Positions 1 to 8,107 of a DNA stretch of 64,000 nucleotides are shown one piece after another; the stretch's first letter is position 1; the number at the start of each line of letters is the position of its first letter. Below the pieces are notes generated by a model that saw only the letters and a program-made list of their open reading frames with translations, was not told where the DNA came from and searched no databases. A program made the position numbers and the translations under genes. The stretch comes from Leclercia sp. S52 (GTDB taxonomy: Bacteria > Pseudomonadota > Gammaproteobacteria > Enterobacterales > Enterobacteriaceae): positions 2,232,001-2,296,000 of the forward strand of contig NZ_CP152474.1 in assembly GCF_039727615.1 (NCBI RefSeq), in the 5' to 3' direction.

Positions 1-91
1 GCGCTGGCCTAAACAAGTGGTTTAGCCCTTTTGTGACATGAAGCAGTGTCCGGCCACCACTACATCTCTGGGCCTTACAAAGCTCAATCCG

Positions 92-300
92 CTACCAGCA
101 CATGTCGGCCTCTTCAAACATCTCTTCCAGCATGTGATTCAGCTTTTCCCAATCACTCTTGCTGGCATCGCTGTTTAAGCCGTTCGCCTACAGCTGCTTC
201 ACCTTTACTTCTGTCTCCAAAAGGATCAATGCACTCGCTTGGTCAATTCTGCAGAACAGCCGGATATTCAGCAGTAATTATCAATAGGCAGGGCTTTCTT
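92..300 (-). pseudogene. DinI/MsgA-like protein remnant (copy 1)
   Basis: Read on the minus strand, the fragments ELTKRVH, ETEVKVKQL and ANGLNSDASKSDWEKL followed by EEMFEEADM match the C-terminal two thirds of the DinI/MsgA family of small SOS-associated phage proteins. The pieces lie in different frames, an in-frame TAG follows KQL, and the N-terminal part is barely recognisable, so the gene is degenerate. It sits divergently from the SOS cassette that starts at 362, with a LexA box between them, which is how such genes are normally arranged at prophage ends. Similarity is from memory of the family; the reading frames are seen directly. Confidence 0.7.
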
Positions 301-321
301 GATCTGCACTCTCTTTAAAAC

Positions 322-341
322 TACTGTATGAATGCACAGTA
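322..341. promoter_or_regulatory. LexA (SOS) box
   Basis: TACTGTATGAATGCACAGTA fits the enterobacterial LexA consensus, with the CTG-N10-CAG core at 324-339. It lies 20 bp upstream of the first gene of the small rightward cassette and close to the 5' side of the leftward DinI-like remnant, so it would have controlled both. This predicts DNA-damage induction of the 362-915 genes. Confidence 0.85.
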
Positions 342-361
342 ATAATAAATGAGAGGTCACC

Positions 362-601
362 ATGCCCCGCCAATCAGACATTAACTCGGCTTTCCACGCT
401 GCTATTCAGCTTAACCCCAAAGGTTACCAATGCCTGCGGTCTTCTGACTTCGTTCGGGAGCTGGCGAAGGTTCACCATCATTTCACCCTGGTCGATGCCA
501 ACGAGTGGATAGAGTTCTATCAAACTGGGTTCGTAGACAAGACTCCGGACGATAGCGAGAACCGATACTGGATCTTGCGCACTATGGGGCAGGTGTTCTG
601 A
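362..601 (+). CDS. Small phage-derived protein of SOS cassette
   Basis: A 79-residue protein with a start preceded by a GAGAGG ribosome binding site (351-356). It resembles uncharacterised prophage proteins that occur directly before a UmuD/LexA-like partner; I know of no assigned function. Its stop overlaps the next start as TGATG, so the two genes are translationally coupled. The LexA box upstream indicates SOS control. No membrane segment or signal peptide is visible. It is rich in aromatic residues and looks like a compact soluble domain. Confidence 0.75.
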   Translation: MPRQSDINSAFHAAIQLNPKGYQCLRSSDFVRELAKVHHHFTLVDANEWIEFYQTGFVDKTPDDSENRYWILRTMGQVF

Positions 602-915
602 TGGGCTTCGTATCTCCAGCCACCGATTATGTCGAGCAGCGTTTATCCCCGGTGAGTATCTGCACCACAAACGAAAGCCGAATCCTGGAAACTTCATCAG
701 GGTTTGCAGTTATCGAACCGGTCACAAGGTTGGTTCAGGGGCAAGTTCTACTGATCCTCAGTTGTGGCAAGACGCAGTTCGCAATTTTCAGAGGTAAGGC
801 GTTAATAACTGACGACGGCGAGGCAATCGAGGGGGCAGCAGCGGAAGAGGTCGAGGTTATGGGGCGGGTTACATTCTTCATCAATAGTACAGACGAGGGT
901 GACAGGCCGGTGTAA
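601..915 (+). CDS. S24 (UmuD/LexA-like) family protein, phage-derived
   Basis: A 104-residue protein resembling the C-terminal, peptidase-fold part of UmuD/LexA (S24) proteins, as found in lambdoid prophages. Segments such as ETSSGFAVIEP, FRGKALITDDGEAIEG and VEVMGRVTFFIN are typical of this phage subfamily. It lacks a DNA-binding domain and I see no clear GDSM-type nucleophile motif, so self-cleavage cannot be assumed. It is coupled by overlap to the preceding 79-residue gene and lies under the LexA box at 322-341. A degraded second copy of its middle part lies at 2608-2675. It may modulate the SOS response or a polymerase, but that is inference. Confidence 0.7.
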   Translation: MGFVSPATDYVEQRLSPVSICTTNESRILETSSGFAVIEPVTRLVQGQVLLILSCGKTQFAIFRGKALITDDGEAIEGAAAEEVEVMGRVTFFINSTDEGDRPV

Positions 916-1191
916 GGTGCCGCTCATATATGCCCGGTCAAGAGCCAAACGATGGATCCTCATACGAAGCAGCGACTATTTTTCTTATTTTACATGACTT
1001 TCACAGAATAGTTCGAGACCTATGTCTTTAAAGCTTAAACTGAATGATGTTATTGTGATTAAGATATTTTCGACAATGGTATCTGCGGATCGGTAGGACT
1101 TAACCTAAATTAAAATGTGTCAATGTACACGTTCGCATTTACCTTTAACGATAATTAATAGCACTGCACTTCTCTGAGGGTTGTTACAGAA

Positions 1192-2130
1192 ATGGACGAA
1201 CTTAAATCAAATTCAGTTTCAGGCCGCGATTATAATCCCGTCTACGCATCTGCCTCTTCGGGCGATGTTGACGCCCAAATTAAACTCGGAAAAATGTACC
1301 GTGACGGCGACGGAGTTGAAAAGGACGGTAAAAAGGCCGTTGAGTGGCTGACAAGAGCTGCAGAACAGGGTAGGTCAGATGCCCATTACTTTTTGGCTGT
1401 CATATATGCAACGGGAAACGGAGTCCCTCTGAGCTATTCAAAAGCCCTGGAGTGGTTCAAATTTCCGTTAGATCAGGGCGACTCGGATACTCAGGTTTAC
1501 GTGGGGTGGCTACACGAAAATGGATTTGGGGTTCCTAAAGATAATTCAAAAGCTGCGGAATATTACGCACTTGCGGCAGAACAGTGTAATAGCTCTGCCC
1601 AATATTATCTAGGCACCTTTTACGAGCATGGATTAGGTGTGCCCAAAGATGAAAATAAGGCATTCGAATACTATACATTGTCTGCGCAACAAGGGGATAG
1701 CGATGCCCAGGCGAATTTAGGGGCAATGTACATTGCCCGTCATGACTATGAAAAAGGCAAAGACTATCTTCGCATGGCTGGTGAGAATGGCAACCAAAGG
1801 GCTCTTGAAACGCTAAAGAAAATTGAAGCAGTTCAAGAAAAACATAGAATCGAAGACAGTGTCAGGAAAATCACCTGTCCTTTCTGCGGCAAGAAAAGCG
1901 TTTGGAAGGCAAAATTTTGCCACGGCTGCACAGCCCGGATTACGTACGAACCTATAAGAGAATATGAATGGATAGGTATAGGTCTCGGTATTATTTTCGC
2001 TGTAGTTGGTATTGCAATCGATCCGAATCATATCGGCATGGTACTATTTTATGCCTTCATTATATGGTGGCTATCCATCATGCTCGGTAAATTTTTTGGT
2101 AAACAAAGAGCCATGTTCAGCAAAGACTAA
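1192..2130 (+). CDS. Sel1-repeat protein with zinc ribbon and C-terminal membrane segments
   Basis: A 312-residue protein. Residues about 15-205 form a run of Sel1-like (TPR-related) repeats with the recurring pattern of A-x-x-LG-x-x-Y and KA-x-x-Y/W (AQIKLGKMYRDGDGV, AQYYLGTFYEHGLGV, AQANLGAMY). Residues about 225-245 hold a CPFCG...CHGC zinc ribbon, followed by hydrophobic segments around 260-298 that would anchor it in the inner membrane. Sel1 proteins are usually scaffolds for protein-protein interaction. It lies among prophage remains and is more AT-rich than the core genes, so it is probably cargo of the element. A terminator follows at 2301. Its specific function is unknown. Confidence 0.85.
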   Translation: MDELKSNSVSGRDYNPVYASASSGDVDAQIKLGKMYRDGDGVEKDGKKAVEWLTRAAEQGRSDAHYFLAVIYATGNGVPLSYSKALEWFKFPLDQGDSDTQVYVGWLHENGFGVPKDNSKAAEYYALAAEQCNSSAQYYLGTFYEHGLGVPKDENKAFEYYTLSAQQGDSDAQANLGAMYIARHDYEKGKDYLRMAGENGNQRALETLKKIEAVQEKHRIEDSVRKITCPFCGKKSVWKAKFCHGCTARITYEPIREYEWIGIGLGIIFAVVGIAIDPNHIGMVLFYAFIIWWLSIMLGKFFGKQRAMFSKD

Positions 2131-2300
2131 GTCTTCGGCCTCACAAATCGATTTTATTTTCCTCTGATTTGAGCAGTGAGTTGCAAGCTGGCAAAATTTC
2201 TGAAGTAAAATTTGTTGCTCTAAGACAACAAGTAAAAACTTACTGAGCGTAAATGTGCGCCACGTTTTTCGTCGTCACTGTGCCAGCGAGAAAAGATCCC

Positions 2301-2333
2301 AGCCGTGAAGGTTCCCTCTTCGCGGCTTCTTTT
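2301..2333 (+). terminator. Rho-independent terminator
   Basis: A 10-bp stem (AGCCGTGAAG / CTTCGCGGCT, one G-T pair) with a 7-nt loop, followed by TCTTTT. It lies 170 bp after the Sel1 gene. The rest of 2131-2490 shows no gene I can support. Confidence 0.65.
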
Positions 2334-2489
2334 CAGGAAAATGTCGAGACGCCCGAACAACGAAATTTTCTTGAATAGTAGATCGTCTTCATGACCAAAA
2401 TGGAGCGAGACAAACCTTTTCTTGTTGACGTGTATTTTGCGTCCACTTTTGGCACAAAACGTCCTACCGGAAGCGCTACAGTTGAAGAC

Positions 2490-2605
2490 CTAATCCGCAA
2501 CCATTCACATATCGATCTCTTCAAACATCATTTATAAAATGCGTTTCAGTTTTTCAAGGTAGCTTTTACTGGCATCTCTGTTTAAGCCGTTCGTTTGCAT
2601 CGATT
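2490..2605 (-). pseudogene. DinI/MsgA-like protein remnant (copy 2)
   Basis: On the minus strand the segment reads NGLNRDASKSYLEKLKRIL, stop, MMFEEIDM, stop, MVAD, stop. This is the C-terminus of the same DinI/MsgA-like family as the remnant at 92-300, with two in-frame stops. The DNA of the two copies is clearly alike (roughly 2515-2600 against 113-193). Copy 2 is cut off directly at the S24-like fragment at 2608, so the intervening N-terminus and the SOS promoter have been deleted. Confidence 0.65.
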
Positions 2606-2607
2606 TG

Positions 2608-2675
2608 CCCGGCTGTCGAACGCAGTTCACTAAGCTCAGAGGCAAGGCATTAATCACGGATGATGGCGTGGTGTG
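2608..2675 (+). pseudogene. Fragment of S24-like phage gene (copy 2)
   Basis: The stretch encodes CRTQFTKLRGKALITDDG, nearly the same as CGKTQFAIFRGKALITDDG inside the gene at 601-915, and the bases match as well (compare 763-827). Neither its start nor its end survives. Together with the DinI-like fragment beside it, this is a collapsed second copy of the SOS cassette. Between 2676 and 2823 I see nothing I can identify before ydfJ begins. Confidence 0.65.
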
Positions 2676-2823
2676 CTGTTATATTGGGGCATGGATGGGG
2701 CATAAAAGTACCGCAGGTGATATGCAAAAGAACAAATGGATGCATTTCACGAGCGGCAAGTTACTGTTAAATACTCAGGAATTAAGGACAATCCCACAAA
2801 GACCCGTCACAGCGCTTTAAATC

Positions 2824-4119
2824 ATGGACTTCCAGCTTTACTCGCTGGGCGCAGCATTAGTGTTTCACGAGATTTTCTTCCCGGAACAGTCGGCGGCGAT
2901 GGCGCTGATTCTGGCGATGGGGACCTACGGCGCGGGCTATATTGCCCGTATCGTCGGGGCCTTTATTTTCGGCAAAATGGGCGACCGCGTGGGGCGTAAA
3001 AAGGTGCTGTTTATCACCATCACCATGATGGGAATCTGTACCACCCTGATCGGCGTGCTGCCGACCTATGCGCAGATTGGTATCTTCGCCCCGGTGCTGC
3101 TGGTGACGCTGCGTATAATCCAGGGCCTCGGCGCTGGCGCAGAAATCTCCGGCGCGGGCACCATGCTGGCGGAATACGCGCCGAAAGGGAAACGCGGCAT
3201 CATCTCCTCGCTGGTGGCGATGGGCACTAACTGCGGGACCCTCAGCGCCACCGCGATCTGGGCGGTAATGTTCTTCGCTCTCGACCGCGAAGAGCTGTTG
3301 GCCTGGGGTTGGCGCGTGCCGTTCCTCGCCAGCGTGGTGGTGATGATCTTTGCCATCTGGCTGCGTATGAACCTCAAAGAGAGTCCGGTATTCGAGCAGG
3401 TCAACGCTGAAGAAGCGCCGGTGCAGGCTGCGGCTCAGGAAAGCACCGTCGGGGCGATGGTAAAAAGCAAGTCGTTCTGGCTGGCAACCGGGCTGCGTTT
3501 CGGCCAGGCGGGTAACTCCGGTCTGATCCAGACGTTCCTTGCCGGTTATCTGGTGCAGACGCTGCTGTTTAATAAAGCTATCCCGACCGACGCCTTAATG
3601 ATCAGCTCTATTCTCGGCTTTATTACCATTCCGCTGCTGGGCTGGTTGTCAGATAAATACGGCCGTCGTCTGCCTTATATTCTGCTGAATATTTCCGCCA
3701 TTATTCTGGCTTACCCGATGCTGTCGATTATTGTCGATAAATCGAATACGCCGGGCGTGATCATGACCTCGATTATCGTGATCCACAACTTTGCGGTGCT
3801 GGGCTTGTTTGCTCTGGAAAATATCACCATGGCCGAGATGTTCGGTTCACGTAACCGCTTCACCCGGATGGCGATTTCGAAAGAGGCGGGCGGTCTGGTG
3901 GCGGTCGGTTTTGGTCCGGTACTGGCAGGGATCTTCTGCAACATGACCGGCTCCTGGTGGCCTATTGCGGTGATGGTGGTGGTCTACTCCGTTATCGGCC
4001 TGGTCTCAGCCCTGCTGATGCCGGAAGTGCGGGACCGCGACCTGAGCATCCTGGAAGATGCCGCAGAGGACAAATCTGCCGCGATAGGTATTAACAACAA
4101 ACATCGCGCTATCTCCTGA
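2824..4119 (+). CDS. ydfJ: MHS-family MFS transporter YdfJ, 5'-truncated
   Basis: A 431-residue metabolite:H+ symporter of the major facilitator superfamily, about 11 hydrophobic segments, with the MFS loop motif GKMGDRVGRKK after the second visible segment and a second copy LSDKYGRRLP in the middle. Full-length members of this subfamily begin with an extra 20-30 residues including most of TM1 and an EWFDF-type motif; here the frame opens at MDFQLYSL, so the start of TM1 is missing. As I recall it, K-12 YdfJ begins at this same residue because the Qin prophage splits the gene. Phage remnants lie directly upstream here too. The protein is likely inactive, and its substrate is unknown. Confidence 0.85.
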   Translation: MDFQLYSLGAALVFHEIFFPEQSAAMALILAMGTYGAGYIARIVGAFIFGKMGDRVGRKKVLFITITMMGICTTLIGVLPTYAQIGIFAPVLLVTLRIIQGLGAGAEISGAGTMLAEYAPKGKRGIISSLVAMGTNCGTLSATAIWAVMFFALDREELLAWGWRVPFLASVVVMIFAIWLRMNLKESPVFEQVNAEEAPVQAAAQESTVGAMVKSKSFWLATGLRFGQAGNSGLIQTFLAGYLVQTLLFNKAIPTDALMISSILGFITIPLLGWLSDKYGRRLPYILLNISAIILAYPMLSIIVDKSNTPGVIMTSIIVIHNFAVLGLFALENITMAEMFGSRNRFTRMAISKEAGGLVAVGFGPVLAGIFCNMTGSWWPIAVMVVVYSVIGLVSALLMPEVRDRDLSILEDAAEDKSAAIGINNKHRAIS

Positions 4120-4127
4120 CGCCTGAT

Positions 4128-4161
4128 GACTCTCCTGCCAACGCAGGAGAGTCTTTTTTTT
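4128..4161 (+). terminator. Rho-independent terminator after ydfJ
   Basis: A perfect 10-bp stem (GACTCTCCTG / CAGGAGAGTC) with a 6-nt loop is followed by eight T residues. It separates ydfJ from the following transporter gene, which therefore needs its own promoter in 4162-4246. Confidence 0.92.
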
Positions 4162-4246
4162 ACCCCTCTCATAAAACAACGCTATTACGCACCATCTCAG
4201 GGAAGCATCGGGAATTAACTGGATTTTTTTCAGGTAAGGAAACTGT

Positions 4247-5791
4247 ATGTCTCGTGCAAAGAAAAACATCACCATTCCGGTGAGTATTGGATACGGATTG
4301 ACCGATATTATGGGCGGCGGTGCCTTTACCGTTATCGGCGCCTGGCTGTTATTTTTCTACACCACCTTTGTGGGCTTATCCCCGATGGAAGCGGCATCCA
4401 TTGTCGCCATCGCCCGTATTGTCGACGCGGTAGTCAGCCTCTTTATGGGCAGCTTAACCGACCACTTTTATAAGAACTACTTTGGTAAGAAATTTGGCCG
4501 TCGGCGCTTTTTCCTGCTGATCGGTGCGCCGCTGATGCTGGTCTACGCCTTGCTGTGGCTCGACGGCATGAGTTACGGGTTTTACCTGGCAGTCTATCTG
4601 GCGTTTGAAATTATTGCCGCCATGGTGCTGATCCCCTGGGAAACGCTGCCGTCGGAGATGACCAAAGAGTTTAACGGCCGCACCAAACTGTCCACCTGCC
4701 GCATGTTCTTGTCGGCCTCCGGCACCTTCCTGGCAACTTTTATCCCCGGACTGCTGATCGGCTATTTTGGCGAGCAGAGCGCCAGTGCCTATCTGATTAA
4801 CGGCGTGATCTTCGCGGTGCTGTTCATGATCTGCGTCTTTATCTCGTGGAAAGTGACCTGGGAGCGGGAGATCACCCCGGAGATGCAGGCGGAGCTGGAA
4901 AAGTCAGCCATGCCAACCAGCTTCTCTGACAAGCTGCGAATGGTTGTTGAGCTGTTTAAATCCTACGCCTCGACGCTGAAAATCCGCGCCTTCAGAAAGC
5001 ATCTGGCTATCTATCTGCTGTCGTTCACCGGCAAAGACGTCTACAACACCGTGTTTGTCTTCTTCTGCGTCTACTGCCTGAACGTCTCGTCATCGCTGGC
5101 GGGAAGCCTGCTGTCGATGAGTATCGTCGGCCTGCCGGTGACGCTGATTGCCGGATTTGGGATCATTAAATACGGCCCGGCCCGGCTGTACGTTTTCGCC
5201 TATCTGGTGATGATGCTGTGCCTGGGCGGTTTCCTGGCGGTGTACCAGATCCCTGCGCTGAATACCGTGTTCACGCTGTTCCTGCTGGCCGGGCTGTATC
5301 AGGTGGGCCGCTGCGTGCTGGAGTTTACTCCGTGGAACGTCTTCCCCTTCATTCCTGATATTGACGAAATGGTCAGCCGTCAGCGCCGGGAAGGGCTGTT
5401 TGCTGCGGTAATGACCTTCTCGCGTAAAACCACGGTTGCCATCGCCACCTTTGTGGTCGGTTTTCTGCTACAAAGCGGCGGCTTCGTGAAGGGGAGTCAG
5501 GTCCAGCCGCCGGAAGCGATTCACACGATCGCCATGCTGATGTTTATCGGCACCGCCGGGCTGCTGATCCTCGCCCTCTGGCAGGCTCTGACCTTCCGTC
5601 TGAACAAGCAGACCCACCAGATCTTCGTGGAAGAGGTCGAGCGCCTGCGGGCCAATGGTGCTAAAGCGGCGGTTGAACCCCAGGTGCGGCGCATCGTGGA
5701 GGATCTGACCGGCCATGACTACGACACGCTCTGGACGGATCCGACGCCAGCCACAGAGCAGCCGCGTGAAAGCATCACCACTGCCGGGTGA
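4247..5791 (+). CDS. GPH-family sugar:cation symporter
   Basis: A 514-residue membrane protein with about 12 hydrophobic segments, of the glycoside-pentoside-hexuronide (GPH) cation symporter family. Visible family traits are GYGLTDIMGGGAF at the N-terminus, the ARIVDAVVSLFMGSLTDH stretch with its conserved Asp and Gly, and the basic loop GKKFGRRR between the second and third segments. A hydrophilic tail of about 60 residues follows the last segment. Start chosen with AGGTAAGGAAAC upstream. It is followed by the aldonate dehydrogenase gene ydfI, so it probably imports a hexuronate, a glycoside or a related sugar acid for that enzyme. The exact substrate cannot be read from sequence. Confidence 0.85.
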   Translation: MSRAKKNITIPVSIGYGLTDIMGGGAFTVIGAWLLFFYTTFVGLSPMEAASIVAIARIVDAVVSLFMGSLTDHFYKNYFGKKFGRRRFFLLIGAPLMLVYALLWLDGMSYGFYLAVYLAFEIIAAMVLIPWETLPSEMTKEFNGRTKLSTCRMFLSASGTFLATFIPGLLIGYFGEQSASAYLINGVIFAVLFMICVFISWKVTWEREITPEMQAELEKSAMPTSFSDKLRMVVELFKSYASTLKIRAFRKHLAIYLLSFTGKDVYNTVFVFFCVYCLNVSSSLAGSLLSMSIVGLPVTLIAGFGIIKYGPARLYVFAYLVMMLCLGGFLAVYQIPALNTVFTLFLLAGLYQVGRCVLEFTPWNVFPFIPDIDEMVSRQRREGLFAAVMTFSRKTTVAIATFVVGFLLQSGGFVKGSQVQPPEAIHTIAMLMFIGTAGLLILALWQALTFRLNKQTHQIFVEEVERLRANGAKAAVEPQVRRIVEDLTGHDYDTLWTDPTPATEQPRESITTAG

Positions 5792-5831
5792 GTGGTTTAC
5801 AGCATTTTAAGGCTGTCACACAACTTGCAGT

Positions 5832-5844
5832 TGGTGTCACACCA
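5832..5844. promoter_or_regulatory. Candidate GntR-family operator
   Basis: TGGTGT-C-ACACCA is a perfect inverted repeat with a one-base centre, within TTGGTGTCACACCAG. Many FadR-subfamily GntR regulators bind TTGGT/ACCAA-type palindromes, and such a regulator (RspR) is encoded at 8108-8794. It lies in the 217-bp gap before ydfI. Assignment to RspR is inference. Confidence 0.45.
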
Positions 5845-6008
5845 GATGGTGAAAAGTTAACGTAAATCAATATCGACATATCAACAATCAGTATGGTTAA
5901 CGGCAGAGAATTATTTATGCCATCTACCATTCTAGTTGGGTTAGTAAGACGGGCAGGAGAGTCACTCCGGCCCGGATCCATCGCTTAATCACATTAATGA
6001 GTACTATC

Positions 6009-7472
6009 ATGAAAAATCCGTTATTACATGCGCAAGCTACGCTTCCTCACTACAACCGCGATGCCCTGCAGTCGCGCATCGTGCATCTGGGTTTTGGCGC
6101 TTTCCATCGTGCCCATCAGGCGGTCTATACCGATATGCTGGCAGCTGACCACGGCAGCGACTGGGGATACTGCGAGGTCAACCTGATTGGCGGTGAGCAG
6201 CAGATCGCGGACCTTAAGGCTCAGGATAACCTCTACACCGTCGCCGAAATGTCAGCCGATGCCTGGACGGCGCGGGTGGTTGGGGTGGTGAAAAAAGCGC
6301 TGCATGCTCAGGTGGATGGGCTGGAAGCGGTGCTGGCGGCCATGTGCGAACCGCAGGTGGCAATCGTCTCGTTGACTATTACCGAGAAAGGCTATTGCCA
6401 CGCACCGGCGACAGGGCAATTAATGCTGGATCATCCTATGATCGCCGCCGATCTGCAAAACCCACATCAGCCGGTTTCTGCCGTGGGCGTGGTGGTGGAG
6501 GCTCTGGCGCGGCGTAAAAATGCCGGTCTGCCAGCCTTCACCGTGATGTCCTGCGACAACATGCCGGAGAACGGCCACGTGATGCGCAATGTCACCTGCG
6601 CCTATGCCCGGGCAGTTAGCGCCGAACTGGCCGACTGGATCGAAGCCAACGTTACCTTCCCGTCCACCATGGTCGACCGTATTGTCCCTGCCGTCACCGC
6701 CTACACGCTGAGCAAAATCGAGCAGATCACCGGCGTGCGCGATCCTGCAGGGGTGGCCTGCGAGCCGTTCCGTCAGTGGGTCATTGAAGATAACTTCGTT
6801 GCCGGACGTCCGGCCTGGGAGAAAGCGGGGGCCGAGCTGGTGGCCGACGTGATCCCGTTCGAAGAGATGAAGCTGCGCATGCTCAACGGCAGCCACTCGT
6901 TCCTGGCCTATCTGGGCTATCTGGCGGGCTACCAGCATATCAACGACTGCATGGAGGACGCCAACTACAAGCGCGCCGCCCACGCGCTGATGCTCAACGA
7001 GCAGGCCCCGACGCTGAAAGTCACCTGGGTGGACCTGGCCCGTTACGCCGATCTGCTGATCGAACGCTACAGTAACCCGGCGTTGCGCCACCGTACCTGG
7101 CAGATCGCCATGGACGGCAGCCAGAAACTGCCCCAGCGTATGCTGGACTCCGTGCGCTGGCACCGGGTGCATCAGAAGCCTTTCCCGCTGCTGGCGCTGG
7201 GCATTGCCGGCTGGATGCGCTATGTCGGCGGTGTGGATGAAGGTGGCGAGGCTATCGAAGTGTGCGATCCGCTGCTGCCGGTGATCCAGGCGGCAGTGCA
7301 GGGCAGTGCGGAAGGCGAAAGTCGCGTGAAAGCCCTGCTGGGTATCGAGACCATTTTCGGCCAGGAACTCCCGCACGACAGTGTCTTCGTTGATGCGGTA
7401 ATGAACGCTTACGCTGCGTTGCTGAAAAACGGGGCGAAAGCCACAGTGGCACAGTACGCCGCGCAGATCTAA
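6009..7472 (+). CDS. ydfI: Mannitol dehydrogenase-family oxidoreductase YdfI
   Basis: NAD(P)-dependent polyol/aldonate dehydrogenase of the mannitol dehydrogenase family (fructuronate reductase relatives), about 487 residues and near-identical in layout to E. coli YdfI, which is regarded as a D-mannonate oxidoreductase. The N-terminal [12 protein letters not shown] forms the nucleotide-binding loop. The catalytic region contains the family Lys/Asn/His set in [16 protein letters not shown]. The start at 6009 aligns with the E. coli protein; an in-frame ATG at 5997 is the alternative. The GPH transporter upstream and RspR downstream suggest a small uptake-and-oxidation unit for a sugar acid. 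Confidence 0.9.
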   Translation: MKNPLLHAQATLPHYNRDALQSRIVHLGFGAFHRAHQAVYTDMLAADHGSDWGYCEVNLIGGEQQIADLKAQDNLYTVAEMSADAWTARVVGVVKKALHAQVDGLEAVLAAMCEPQVAIVSLTITEKGYCHAPATGQLMLDHPMIAADLQNPHQPVSAVGVVVEALARRKNAGLPAFTVMSCDNMPENGHVMRNVTCAYARAVSAELADWIEANVTFPSTMVDRIVPAVTAYTLSKIEQITGVRDPAGVACEPFRQWVIEDNFVAGRPAWEKAGAELVADVIPFEEMKLRMLNGSHSFLAYLGYLAGYQHINDCMEDANYKRAAHALMLNEQAPTLKVTWVDLARYADLLIERYSNPALRHRTWQIAMDGSQKLPQRMLDSVRWHRVHQKPFPLLALGIAGWMRYVGGVDEGGEAIEVCDPLLPVIQAAVQGSAEGESRVKALLGIETIFGQELPHDSVFVDAVMNAYAALLKNGAKATVAQYAAQI

Positions 7473-7481
7473 TGCCCCCCA

Positions 7482-7505
7482 CATGCCGTCGTTCGCGGCG
7501 GCATG
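7482..7505 (+). terminator. Stem-loop after ydfI
   Basis: CATGCCG and CGGCATG pair across a 10-nt loop 9 bp after the ydfI stop. There is no strong U-run, so termination is plausible but not certain. Confidence 0.4.
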
Positions 7506-7633
7506 ATCTTATATTCACACTTCTTTACCTGTACCGCTTATTTCCTGACCCTGCCGTTTAACCTTCGTTTGATAAACTCATGTCACTCTGAATATCGTTA
7601 ATAAACATATTATCGATATAAGGAGAAAGGCCT

Positions 7634-8065
7634 ATGTATAAGAAAATTTTGATGCCTGTCGATGTATTTGAAATGGATTTAAGTGACAAGGCTGTGCGCC
7701 ATGCCGCCTTTCTGGCGCGGGCGGATAATGCCGAAATTACCTTGTTGAATGTGCTCCCGGTCAGCAGTCGCGCCATGCTGCGCGGTTTCTCCTCGGATAT
7801 TGTGAAATTCGAGGCCTATATGACCGAGGAGTCCAACAAAAAAATGAATGAATTAAAGCGGCTCTTTGATATTCCGCATGACACTATTCATACCGCGGTG
7901 CGTTTTGGTAGCGTACGCGATGAAATTATCGCGATGAGTGCTGAAGGGGAGTTCGATATTATTGTTATCGGCTCGAAAAAGCCGGGCGTAACAACGCATC
8001 TGCTGGGCTCGAACGCCGAATCGGTATTACGCTATGCCAAAATTCCGGTATTAGTGGTGCGCTAA
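7634..8065 (+). CDS. UspG-like universal stress protein
   Basis: A 143-residue cytoplasmic protein of the UspA superfamily, UspF/UspG branch. It opens MYKKILMPVDVFEMDLSDKA, nearly as in UspG, and carries the ATP-binding signature G-x2-G-x9-G-S/T in VIGSKKPGVTTHLLGSNAES near the C-terminus. These proteins bind nucleotide and are induced on growth arrest. A good ribosome binding site (AAGGAGAAAGG) precedes the ATG. It is a single gene convergent with rspR, and an AT-rich region (7560-7620) before it probably holds the promoter. E. coli has its uspG elsewhere, so this is likely a paralogue inserted in the ydf locus. Confidence 0.88.
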   Translation: MYKKILMPVDVFEMDLSDKAVRHAAFLARADNAEITLLNVLPVSSRAMLRGFSSDIVKFEAYMTEESNKKMNELKRLFDIPHDTIHTAVRFGSVRDEIIAMSAEGEFDIIVIGSKKPGVTTHLLGSNAESVLRYAKIPVLVVR

Positions 8066-8073
8066 TTCAATTG

Positions 8074-8102
8074 CCGCATCCCGGGCATTCGACAGGATGC
8101 GG
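8074..8102. terminator. Bidirectional stem-loop between convergent genes
   Basis: CCGCATCC and GGATGCGG form an 8-bp stem in the 42-bp gap between the convergent usp and rspR genes. No U-run of note is present on either strand. Confidence 0.45.
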
Positions 8103-8107
8103 AACTC

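Noticed and set aside
2391..2537. A 48-codon frame (MTKMERDKPFLVDVYFAS...) in the prophage remnant
   Set aside because: It overlaps the degenerate DinI-like copy on the other strand and has no recognised family, so I could not support it as a gene.
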